From the NCBI RefSeq assembly GCF_003977595.1, contig NZ_RYYR01000002.1, forward strand, positions 124,001 to 188,000: 64,000 nt of DNA. The letters run 5' to 3'. This DNA is from Lysinibacillus antri. Its GTDB lineage: Bacteria; Bacillota; Bacilli; Bacillales_A; Planococcaceae. Positions 25,752 through 33,668 of the stretch are shown piece by piece. Every line of letters starts with the position of its first letter. Within the stretch, counting starts at the first letter, position 1. Below the pieces are notes generated by a model. It ran no database searches. It was given only the letters and a program-made list of their open reading frames with translations, and was not told the origin of the DNA. Made by a program: the position numbers and the translations under genes.

Positions 25752-26747
25752 TTATTTTACCGAATTTCGTATTTCAATTCGATGTGGAATAATGATTTCT
25801 TGATTCTCAATTTCTTCTTTATTCATTAGTTTCGTCAATAACCTCATTGCCACAGCACCAATATCGTATAGCGGCAATACCACACTCGTTAATTGAGGGC
25901 GAACCATGCGGGCAAGCTTCGAGTTTTCAAAACTAATCACTTCGATTTCCTCTGGTACATGTTTCCCGTTATCCTGTGCACCATGGATAATTCCTATAGC
26001 CAACTCATCACTTCCTGCAAAGAAAGCTGTCGGTGGTTGTTCAAGTGCGCTCGCTGCTTCCCATGCTTCCATTCCACTATCATAAGAACCCTCTTCTGGA
26101 AGAATCAATTGTTCATCAATTTCAATATTAGCATCTGTTAACGCCTTTTTATAACCATTTAGTTTATATTTCGAAACGGTATTGTTTAATGGGCTTGATA
26201 CAAAAGCAATTCGCTTGTGCCCATTGTTAAGTAACATTTGGACAGCTTCATAGGATGCTTGAAAATAGTCAATATTAACGGAGGCAAATTGATTTGATTC
26301 ATCGACTGAACCGGCAAGTACAATAGGTACTGGGGAATGGTTCATCGCCTGATGGATATTTGACGTTATTTCATCACTCATCATGACAATACCATCTACT
26401 TGTTTGCTAAGCATTGTGTCTAGCAATGTTATTTCTTTATCCTCATTTTGGTCTGAATTAGCTAAAATAATATTATAGCGATACATCGTGGCTATATCCT
26501 CGATTCCACGTGCTGCTTCCGCATAAATATTGTTTGAGATATCCGGAATAATAACTCCAACCGTTGTTGTTTTTTTACTTGCAAGTCCACGAGCTACAGC
26601 ATTAGGACGATATTCTAAACGTTCAATTACTTCTAATACTTTTTTTCTTGTAGCTGGTTTGACGTTTTGATTTCCATTAACTACACGTGATACCGTTGCC
26701 ATTGAAACATTTGCTTCACGTGCTACATCATAAATCGTTACAGTCAA
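25752..26747 (-). CDS. ccpA: Catabolite control protein A
   Basis: A 331-residue LacI-family regulator. The DNA-binding domain [20 protein letters not shown] and hinge region ([18 protein letters not shown]) are almost those of B. subtilis CcpA, followed by a periplasmic-binding-protein-like core. With HPr-Ser-P it represses or activates carbon genes through cre sites. The start is TTG at 26747 with AAGGAGG 8 bases upstream, giving the standard length; upstream in-frame codons are non-homologous. Confidence 0.94.
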   Translation of the reverse strand: MTVTIYDVAREANVSMATVSRVVNGNQNVKPATRKKVLEVIERLEYRPNAVARGLASKKTTTVGVIIPDISNNIYAEAARGIEDIATMYRYNIILANSDQNEDKEITLLDTMLSKQVDGIVMMSDEITSNIHQAMNHSPVPIVLAGSVDESNQFASVNIDYFQASYEAVQMLLNNGHKRIAFVSSPLNNTVSKYKLNGYKKALTDANIEIDEQLILPEEGSYDSGMEAWEAASALEQPPTAFFAGSDELAIGIIHGAQDNGKHVPEEIEVISFENSKLARMVRPQLTSVVLPLYDIGAVAMRLLTKLMNKEEIENQEIIIPHRIEIRNSVK

Positions 26748-26780
26748 AGGATATGCCTCCTTTTTAGATATTCTTTTTTC

Positions 26781-26810
26781 ATCATACGACAATTCCTATT
26801 TCTATTTCAA
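26781..26810 (-). promoter_or_regulatory. ccpA promoter
   Basis: On the minus strand TTGAAA (26810-26805) and TATGAT (26786-26781) are separated by 18 bases, upstream of the ccpA ribosome site. Confidence 0.5.
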
Positions 26811-26889
26811 TATAAAGCATTATTTGTCTTAAAGTTTACAAATAAGTATACATCTAGTTAACAAAATTTACCACAATAATTAATCAATT

Positions 26890-27023
26890 ACGCCTCGGCG
26901 TAATTGCGTCCAGATTTCGGACTCGTGTTTACACGAGTCCACTCCTTTACGAAATCTATGACATCCGCCTTGGGCTTTATCTTCATTCAGTCGGGGTTTG
27001 AACCCCCACTGAATGAAGATAAA
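26890..27023. repeat. Structured repeat-like element between ccpA and aroA
   Basis: Two large stems lie side by side. AGATTTC/GAAATCT encloses GGACTCGTGT/ACACGAGTCC (10 bp with a 2-base loop). Then a 16-bp stem TTTATCTTCATTCAGT/ACTGAATGAAGATAAA (26976-27023) carries an inner GGGGTT/AACCCC. The shape and extreme pairing suggest an interspersed repeat of this genus; only one copy is in the window. Confidence 0.55.
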
Positions 27024-27048
27024 AAGCCGACCAGTATACTGATCGGCT
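27024..27048 (-). terminator. Terminator of aroA
   Basis: On the minus strand GCCGATCAG/CTGGTCGGC, a 9-bp stem with one G-T pair, is followed by TTTTTAT. It lies 8 bases after the stop codon and abuts the structured element. Confidence 0.65.
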
Positions 27049-27055
27049 CGAACGT

Positions 27056-28141
27056 TTACGCTTTTAACTCATATTGCTTCATGAATTTTTGAATTTCATC
27101 ATAGAAAGCATTGAATTGTGGAATATCCATTTGTTGTTGTGAATCGGATAATGCGACAGATGGATCTGGATGTACTTCAGCCATTACCCCATCTGCACCA
27201 ATTGCGATTGCAGCCTTCGCACATGGTAATAGTAAATCGCGACGACCTGTAGAATGCGTAACATCCACAAATACAGGTAAATGCGTTTCTTGTTTTAAAA
27301 TAGGAACAGCAGAAATATCTAACGTATTACGAGTTGCTTTTTCGTAAGTACGAATTCCACGTTCACATAGCATGATATTTTCATTACCTTTAGACATAAT
27401 ATATTCAGCCGCGTGAATAAACTCGTCAATTGTAGCTGCTAAACCACGTTTTAATAATACCGGTTTATTTGTTTCACCAACAGCCTTTAATAATTCGAAG
27501 TTTTGCATATTTCGTGCACCAATTTGAATAACATCAACATAATCTAATGCTTCTTCAATATGAGCAGGTGTTACAATTTCAGTGATTACTGATAAACCAT
27601 ATTCTTGAGAAACTCGTTTTAAAATTTTTAATCCTTCTAATCCTAATCCTTGGAAATCGTAAGGAGACGTACGTGGTTTATATGCCCCACCACGAATAAT
27701 TTTTAAACCTTTTTCTTTAATAGATGCTGCTACTGCTGCTACTTGTTCATAGGATTCTACTGAACATGGACCGTAGATGAATGTTGGTGCACCTGCTCCG
27801 ATTTGTTCTCCGTTTATTTCAATTACTGTATCTTCGGATTTTTTCTTACGAGATACAAGTAATTCTTTTTTCTTATCCGCCTCTAATTGTTTAAGAGCCG
27901 TTTTAAAAATTTGTTTAAATATATAATCGACCGTCATTTGGTTTAACGGTCCTTTATTGTTTGCTTTTAATAAATTTAACATATGTCGTTCACGAAGAGG
28001 ATCGTATCGGTTAACCCCTTGCTTTTCTTTTATTTTACCAATCTCATTGACAACCTCAGCACGTTCGTTAATTAGACGTAAAATTTCTAAGTTTAAAGCG
28101 TCGATTTGGCTACGTAACACTTCTAAATTTTGCTCACTCAT
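27056..28141 (-). CDS. aroA: Bifunctional chorismate mutase / DAHP synthase
   Basis: A 361-residue fusion. An AroQ-type chorismate mutase covers about 1-85 ([20 protein letters not shown]) and a class I-beta DAHP synthase covers the rest ([33 protein letters not shown]). It makes DAHP from PEP and erythrose-4-phosphate; the mutase domain gives feedback control by chorismate/prephenate in Bacillus. The ATG at 28141 (MSEQNLEV) is preceded by GAGGGG and matches the B. subtilis length. The symbol follows B. subtilis usage. ytxJ, its neighbour there, is absent. Confidence 0.93.
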   Translation of the reverse strand: MSEQNLEVLRSQIDALNLEILRLINERAEVVNEIGKIKEKQGVNRYDPLRERHMLNLLKANNKGPLNQMTVDYIFKQIFKTALKQLEADKKKELLVSRKKKSEDTVIEINGEQIGAGAPTFIYGPCSVESYEQVAAVAASIKEKGLKIIRGGAYKPRTSPYDFQGLGLEGLKILKRVSQEYGLSVITEIVTPAHIEEALDYVDVIQIGARNMQNFELLKAVGETNKPVLLKRGLAATIDEFIHAAEYIMSKGNENIMLCERGIRTYEKATRNTLDISAVPILKQETHLPVFVDVTHSTGRRDLLLPCAKAAIAIGADGVMAEVHPDPSVALSDSQQQMDIPQFNAFYDEIQKFMKQYELKA

Positions 28142-28312
28142 TCCCTTTTCCCCTCTCCATCGTACCGACTCTTTCAGAACACTGAATTTTGTGATACATT
28201 TTAAGTTAATAAACACATTATAATAAAGAATTTTCAGAATGTCACGCATTTTAATTTAGCGCTTCAACTCGCTAAAGTGTTTTAGTATATCTTTCGGAAG
28301 GGAAGCGGTTAC

Positions 28313-30469
28313 ATGAGTTCTAAACTATTTGCTCTAGATATTGGTACACGTTCAGTTGTAGGTATCATTTTAGAAGAGCAAAATGATCATTTTCATGTGG
28401 TAGATATTATCGTAAAAGAACATAAAGAACGTGCTATGGTCGATGGTCAAATACATAATGTTTTATACGTAGCAGAATTAATAAAGGAAATAAAACTAGA
28501 ACTTGAAGAAAAACATGGTCCTTTAACAAAAGTGAGTGTCGCTGCTGCAGGGCGTGCGTTAAAAACAGAACAAGCTAGTATCACAGTGAATATTCGAAAT
28601 CGTCCCATTTTAACGGAAGAAGACATTAGTCGACTTGAATTACAGGCTGTTCAAAAGGCGCAAGAGAAGTTACTTCAATATAAAGATGATGTCAAATTAA
28701 GTCACTATTATTGCGTAGGCTTTTCTGTTCTTTATTACAAACTGGACGGCGAAGAAATAGGAAGTCTTTTAGATCAACAAGGAGAAGAGGCAACGATTGA
28801 AGTTATCGCGACATTTCTACCGCGCGTTGTTGTAGAATCCCTCATCGCAGCGTTAAAGCGAGCAGATTTAGAAATGGAAGCTTTAACCCTAGAACCCATT
28901 GCTGCTATAAACGTGTTGATTCCACCCACTATGAGAAGACTTAACGTCGCCCTTGTGGATATTGGTGCTGGAACAAGCGACATTGCTATAACAGACAAAG
29001 GGACAATTGTAGCTTATGGAATGGTTCCAACTGCTGGCGATGAAATAACAGAAGCTTTAAGCGATCACTTTTTACTGGATTTCCCCATTGCTGAAATAGC
29101 AAAACGCCAATTAAATACAGAAGAAACGATTACAATTCAGGATATTTTAGGTTTTGATCAAGAATTGTCAAAAGAAGAAGTATTACAAGCTGTTCGACCA
29201 GCAATCCACACTTTAGCCGTAGCGATTGGTGATGAAATATTAAGATTAAATAACAACATATCTCCAAAAGCCATTATGTTAGTAGGTGGAGGTAGTTTAA
29301 CACCGAATTTAACTACAGAACTTTGTGATGTTTTGCAAATCCCTGCTAATCGTGTGGCAGTACGTGGTTTAGATGCCATTCAAAAGTTAACAAGAGAAGA
29401 ATCAATTCCTGCAACACCAGAGCTCGTTACGCCGATTGGAATTGCCATTGCCGCAAAAAAAGCACCTATTCAATACATGACCGTAACAGTCAATGAACAA
29501 ATCGTTCGGTTATTTGAAATGAAAGAAATGACCGTTGCCGATGCATTTTTAGCTGCAAATATTCGCGCAAAGCAATTATACGGCAAACCTGGACAAGGCA
29601 TCTCTATTACAGTCAATAACCAAGATATTTTTATTCCTGGTGAGCATGGACAAGCCGCAACGATTCTTGTTAATGGTGAAGTGGGCTCTACTAAAACAAT
29701 CATCCATCATGGAGATAGTATTTCATTAATAGAGGGCATTGATGGAACAGATGCAAAAGCGACTGTTCGCGATATTGTAGATGGTGCTTCTGTTAAAACG
29801 GTAACGATCTGTTCCACAATGTATATTGTCGAACCAAAAGTAAAAGTCAATGGAGAAACGACACCGTTAGATTTAGAATTGAAAGATCGAGATCATATCC
29901 AAATCGAAACCGTAGAAACAGTTGACGAATTATTAAAAGCCATTAATCGGTTAGATTTACTGCATAAATTACAATCATTTTTCGTACACATCAATGGACA
30001 ACCTATGTTTTTACCAGAATTCAGTGCAAAATTATTCATTAATGGCAAGCTTGGTAAACTTCAATACCCAATTCATAACGGGGATACGTTAACAATAGAG
30101 GATGCATCCTTACCAACTGTTCAAGCAATTGCAAATAATTTAGATCTTTTACTGGAAGAAAAAGTGGTGGTAACCTTCCAAAATGAACGAATTGAATTAA
30201 ACAAAGTATGTCGAGAAGTTTTAATTAACGGGGTCGTGGTGCAACCAACAACGACCGTATTAAATGGATCGACACTACAAATAGTCGAAAAAGATACAAA
30301 TCGCTGGATCTTCCAAGATGTCTTTAGATTCTCAAATTGGCAAATACCAACCAACTTCAAAGGCCATTTTACAATACTAAAAAACGGAAATCCTTCCTCC
30401 TTTGATGAAGAAATATTCGGTGGCGATCAATTACAGATTATTTTGTCTGAATATCCGGAACAAATTTAA
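28313..30469 (+). CDS. Long FtsA/PilM-like actin-fold protein
   Basis: A 718-residue protein. The N-terminal 390 residues have an FtsA-like actin fold: phosphate-1 loop DIGTRSVVG (9-17), phosphate-2 VDIGAGTSDIA (about 217), and adenosine motif MLVGGGSLTPN (about 323). The 1C-type insertion typical of FtsA is present between them. The C-terminal 320 residues form a series of beta-rich repeats (for example VNGEVGSTKTIIHHGDSISL) unlike FtsA, without an amphipathic membrane tail. Divergent from aroA. I regard it as a cell-envelope or division-related ATPase; its specific role is unknown. Confidence 0.75.
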   Translation: MSSKLFALDIGTRSVVGIILEEQNDHFHVVDIIVKEHKERAMVDGQIHNVLYVAELIKEIKLELEEKHGPLTKVSVAAAGRALKTEQASITVNIRNRPILTEEDISRLELQAVQKAQEKLLQYKDDVKLSHYYCVGFSVLYYKLDGEEIGSLLDQQGEEATIEVIATFLPRVVVESLIAALKRADLEMEALTLEPIAAINVLIPPTMRRLNVALVDIGAGTSDIAITDKGTIVAYGMVPTAGDEITEALSDHFLLDFPIAEIAKRQLNTEETITIQDILGFDQELSKEEVLQAVRPAIHTLAVAIGDEILRLNNNISPKAIMLVGGGSLTPNLTTELCDVLQIPANRVAVRGLDAIQKLTREESIPATPELVTPIGIAIAAKKAPIQYMTVTVNEQIVRLFEMKEMTVADAFLAANIRAKQLYGKPGQGISITVNNQDIFIPGEHGQAATILVNGEVGSTKTIIHHGDSISLIEGIDGTDAKATVRDIVDGASVKTVTICSTMYIVEPKVKVNGETTPLDLELKDRDHIQIETVETVDELLKAINRLDLLHKLQSFFVHINGQPMFLPEFSAKLFINGKLGKLQYPIHNGDTLTIEDASLPTVQAIANNLDLLLEEKVVVTFQNERIELNKVCREVLINGVVVQPTTTVLNGSTLQIVEKDTNRWIFQDVFRFSNWQIPTNFKGHFTILKNGNPSSFDEEIFGGDQLQIILSEYPEQI

Positions 30470-30490
30470 ATTTGCCCAAGCACTTAACTA

Positions 30491-30606
30491 TGAAGTGGGA
30501 TTCACTTTGCTTTCCACGGGCTTGGCTTCAGCCTCCTCGTCGCTACGCTCCTGCGGGGTCTTCAGCTCAAGCTGTTCCCGTAGGAGTCTACGTGAATCCC
30601 ACTTCA
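30491..30606. repeat. Large hairpin repeat-like element
   Basis: A perfect 15-bp inverted repeat TGAAGTGGGATTCAC/GTGAATCCCACTTCA (30491-30505, 30592-30606) encloses a G/C-rich centre with CGGG/CCCG and GCTTG/CAAGC inner pairs. It is much richer in G+C than the flanks and lies just after the FtsA-like gene. It resembles interspersed hairpin repeats of Bacillales; one copy is seen here. Confidence 0.55.
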
Positions 30607-30738
30607 AAAAAATAGATTTTAAAAAAACTGCTTTTTCAGCTATATCTTATAAAAATAACGATATAGTAATTTATTTACTAAACTGTTTTTCCATGGACCT
30701 TTTGATAAACATACAGTAGTACACCCAAACTAAATAGG

Positions 30739-30884
30739 CGCGGCCTACCACTGTAAGCCGCGTACTATATCTAGAACCCTTTAATGGTATTAACTAATGT
30801 GAGCGGGCCTTTCACAAAGCACGAAGACAAGTCGTAAAGACACGTACAACGTGGCTTTGCGGCTTGTGTGCTAAGCCCGCTCAC
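30739..30884 (+). repeat. Two-hairpin structured element, copy B
   Basis: Hairpin 1 is CGCGGC/GCCGCG (30739-30762). After 36 bases hairpin 2 (30799-30884, 86 bases) has GTGAGCGGGC/GCCCGCTCAC, AGCAC/GTGCT, ACAAGTCGTAAAG/CTTTGCGGCTTGT and CACGT/ACGTG around an ACA loop. It lies in the convergent gap between the FtsA-like gene and ytxH. Confidence 0.75.
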
Positions 30885-30942
30885 TAAACAATACTCTAAT
30901 AAGAATAACCATTAAAATCTCCCTAAGATATCTTTTAACAAC

Positions 30943-30980
30943 AAAAAAATGGCCTGTCCTAAATAGGATAAGCCATTTTT
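30943..30980. terminator. Terminator of the ytxGH unit
   Basis: A stem AAATGGC-TCCTA/TAGGA-GCCATTT with T runs on both strands, directly after the ytxH stop. Confidence 0.7.
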
Positions 30981-30983
30981 TAT

Positions 30984-31445
30984 TTAGATAGAAGATGGTC
31001 GTGCAATTTCCGCCATATCTACACCTTCATATGTGTCTTCTAACGGTTCTTCACCTTCATAGTTAACCGTACCATCATCAAAAACAGGTGGTACTTTCGT
31101 AGTTTTCGCCTTCACCTTATCCACTAACTGAGTAGATTGTTCCTTTAACTGATTCGAAATTTGGACTGTCTTTTCCTTCGCAGTAGAAGAAAGTGTGACA
31201 CTTCTATCTTTCAATTGGACAGCCTGTGTTGCCACATCACTGCGTAAATCTCTTCCTGTTTTAGGCGCTAACAACATACCAGCTGCTGCTCCAACAATAC
31301 CACCAACTAAAGCACCAATAACAAAATCTTTCATATTTAAAGTATCCTCCTCGTAAATCGCATCATGAGTTCCTGTATATACTTGAGGTAAATGTTGCAT
31401 TACTTCATTTTTTACTTCGTTATAATTTTGTTTTTCCCCGCTCAT
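30984..31445 (-). CDS. ytxH: YtxH-family stress protein
   Basis: A 153-residue protein. After an acidic N-terminus, residues about 38-72 (MKDFVIGALVGGIVGAAAGM, then LLAPKTGRDLRSD) form the YtxH hydrophobic glycine-zipper segment, followed by a helical, Gln/Lys-rich region and an acidic tail. In B. subtilis ytxGH is part of a sigma-B/sigma-H stress operon; the molecular role is unknown. The gene follows ytxG by 25 bases. The 37-residue N-terminal extension is longer than usual, and MKDFVIGAL is an alternative start. Confidence 0.8.
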   Translation of the reverse strand: MSGEKQNYNEVKNEVMQHLPQVYTGTHDAIYEEDTLNMKDFVIGALVGGIVGAAAGMLLAPKTGRDLRSDVATQAVQLKDRSVTLSSTAKEKTVQISNQLKEQSTQLVDKVKAKTTKVPPVFDDGTVNYEGEEPLEDTYEGVDMAEIARPSSI

Positions 31446-31470
31446 TCGTTCATCCCCTTTGTATAATTAT

Positions 31471-31938
31471 TTATTTCTTCCCTCGCATTTTCGATACATT
31501 TTCTTCTTCAAGTTCATCTTGATTAATTACTTTTCGCTGTTTCCATTTTTCAGCAATGTCCATCGCCACATTACTCCATTGTACAACTTGTGCGATCTTT
31601 TCTTCATTTTTACTAACTTCTTTTGTAATGGATGAAGTAATTTGGTTAATGGAATTGTTCAAACCTGTCACGGAAGTACCGATATTTTTTACTGCATCTA
31701 CAACGGAATTTAACTTTTCAGATTTTTCCGTAATGTCTTCAGCTAATGTATTTGTTTTAGCTAAAAGGGAGGTTGTCTCACGCGTAATTCCTTCCATTTG
31801 CCCTTCAATTCCCGCAACTGTTCCGGCAATACTATTCAATGTATTTTTTAGCGAGAATAATGTCATTCCTACACTTATACAAAGAACTAAAAACCCAATA
31901 GCTGCAATAAGTGCGGCGATATATAATACGATTTCCAT
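31471..31938 (-). CDS. ytxG: YtxG-like DUF948 protein
   Basis: A 155-residue protein with one N-terminal transmembrane helix (about 4-28) and a long coiled coil (about 30-130) that resembles the signalling helices of chemoreceptors; this is the DUF948 layout. It precedes ytxH and follows murC as in B. subtilis. Function unknown, stress-related by family context. Confidence 0.82.
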   Translation of the reverse strand: MEIVLYIAALIAAIGFLVLCISVGMTLFSLKNTLNSIAGTVAGIEGQMEGITRETTSLLAKTNTLAEDITEKSEKLNSVVDAVKNIGTSVTGLNNSINQITSSITKEVSKNEEKIAQVVQWSNVAMDIAEKWKQRKVINQDELEEENVSKMRGKK

Positions 31939-32065
31939 GATGATAAACCTCCTGCGCCTTGTTTAGTTTATTATTCGACAAAAACATGGTAAATCCTCTT
32001 TTAATAATGAAAAACAGAAATGATTACCTTTAGTTCTTTTATAAATCTATCTTTCCCAATTGCTT

Positions 32066-32104
32066 AGAAAAAACAGCCTAAACTTGGCGTTTAAGCTGTT
32101 TTTC
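32066..32104 (-). terminator. Terminator of murC
   Basis: On the minus strand AAAAACAGC-TAAA/TTTA-GCTGTTTTT with a short loop runs into a T stretch; it overlaps the murC stop codon. Confidence 0.65.
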
Positions 32105-33407
32105 CACCATTTTTCAAACTATTTTCAAACGCCTCTTGATATTTATGAACATCACCTGCACCCATAAACAAGAATACTGCATCTTGATGATCTTTTAATA
32201 CTTCGACTTTTTCTACCTGAATCACTTTACTATCTTCTATTAGCTTTGCTAAATCCTCAATCGATAAATCGCCTTGCTTTTCACGCGCTGAGCTAAATAT
32301 ATCGCAAAGGTAAATGGCATCTGCCTTTTGTAAGCTATCTGCAAATTCTTGAATAAAGGCTTGTGTGCGGCTAAACGTATGCGGTTGGAAAATAGCTACA
32401 ATTTCACGATCTGGGTACTTTTGTCTTGCTGATTGAATTGTCGCATTAATTTCTGTTGGATGATGTGCATAATCATCTACAAGTACAGTATTACCAACTT
32501 TTGTTTCTGTAAAACGTCTTTTTACACCTTTATACGTATTTAATCGTTCTTGAATGATCGTAGCAGGTACACCTTCGTAGTGGCATAAGGATATTACGGC
32601 TAATGAATTTAACACCGTATGATCTCCGTATAGCGGTATGAAGAATTTTTCATAGAATTCATTTCGTACATACACTTCAAAAGTTGTACCGTCTGTTGTT
32701 TTTTCTACATTACGAGCTGCAAAGTCATTATGAGCACCAAATCCATAATAGACGACTGGGACATTTGCTTGTATTTTTTGTAAATGTTCATCATCACCAC
32801 ATGCAATAATTGCCTTTTTTACTTGTAAAGCCAATTGTTGAAAGGCAGAATACACATCCTCTACATCTTGGAAGTAATCTGGATGATCAAAATCAATATT
32901 TGTCATTATCGCATAATCTGGGTGGTATGCTAAAAAGTGACGGCGATATTCACAAGCCTCCATCACAAAGAAGGCTGCATCCTCTTCTCCCGAACCTGTT
33001 CCGTCCCCAATTAAGAAAGAAGTTGGCATAAACCCTCCAACAACATGACTCATTAACCCTGTTGTTGACGTTTTCCCATGAGCCCCTGTAATGGCAATAG
33101 ACGTATACTTTTTTATATAATCCCCTAAAAATTTATGATAACGAATAACTTCTACACCCATTTCTTTTGCACGTACGATTTCTGGGTGCTCATCAGGAAA
33201 CGCATTTCCTGCAATCACAGTCATTCCTTCTTTAATATTTTCTGCATTAAAAGGGAATATATTGATATTTCGGTCTCGTAAAGGTTTTTCTGTAAAGTAA
33301 TATGTTTCAACATCCGAACCTTGCACTTGTTCTCCAGAGTCAAATAAAATTTGAGCAAGCGAACTCATACCTGAGCCCTTTATTCCAGTAAAATGATAAA
33401 ATGCCAT
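32091..33407 (-). CDS. murC: UDP-N-acetylmuramate--L-alanine ligase
   Basis: A 438-residue Mur ligase that adds L-Ala to UDP-MurNAc in the cytoplasm. [16 protein letters not shown] near the N-terminus binds the nucleotide sugar, [15 protein letters not shown] (about 107-121) is the ATP loop, and [10 protein letters not shown] is the C-terminal ligase motif. The ATG at 33407 has GGGAGG upstream and yields the family length. Order sftA-murC-ytxG is conserved with B. subtilis. Confidence 0.95.
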   Translation of the reverse strand: MAFYHFTGIKGSGMSSLAQILFDSGEQVQGSDVETYYFTEKPLRDRNINIFPFNAENIKEGMTVIAGNAFPDEHPEIVRAKEMGVEVIRYHKFLGDYIKKYTSIAITGAHGKTSTTGLMSHVVGGFMPTSFLIGDGTGSGEEDAAFFVMEACEYRRHFLAYHPDYAIMTNIDFDHPDYFQDVEDVYSAFQQLALQVKKAIIACGDDEHLQKIQANVPVVYYGFGAHNDFAARNVEKTTDGTTFEVYVRNEFYEKFFIPLYGDHTVLNSLAVISLCHYEGVPATIIQERLNTYKGVKRRFTETKVGNTVLVDDYAHHPTEINATIQSARQKYPDREIVAIFQPHTFSRTQAFIQEFADSLQKADAIYLCDIFSSAREKQGDLSIEDLAKLIEDSKVIQVEKVEVLKDHQDAVFLFMGAGDVHKYQEAFENSLKNGGKTA

Positions 33408-33668
33408 AATTAAAAACCTCCCGGGATCACTTAATCCCAATAAAATAAACTTCTATATACGTGGCTAACCCCACAATTTATGAAAGGAAAGAGAAATTGA
33501 ATTATCAATTGTAATTTTAGTTAGTTTGTGCCATTTTTTAAAACCTACCCCATTATAGCACTAATTTTAAAAAACAAAACACGTATAAATTGAATAATTT
33601 TCCCTTCTATTCATCGAAAAAAAATGAGAGGGACCCTCCCCCTCAATGTAATCTTGATAAGAAGTAAA

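Noticed and set aside
31556-31966. Plus-strand frame of 136 codons opposite ytxG
   Set aside because: It is the antisense of a coiled-coil gene with biased codons; no start signal and no homology recognised.
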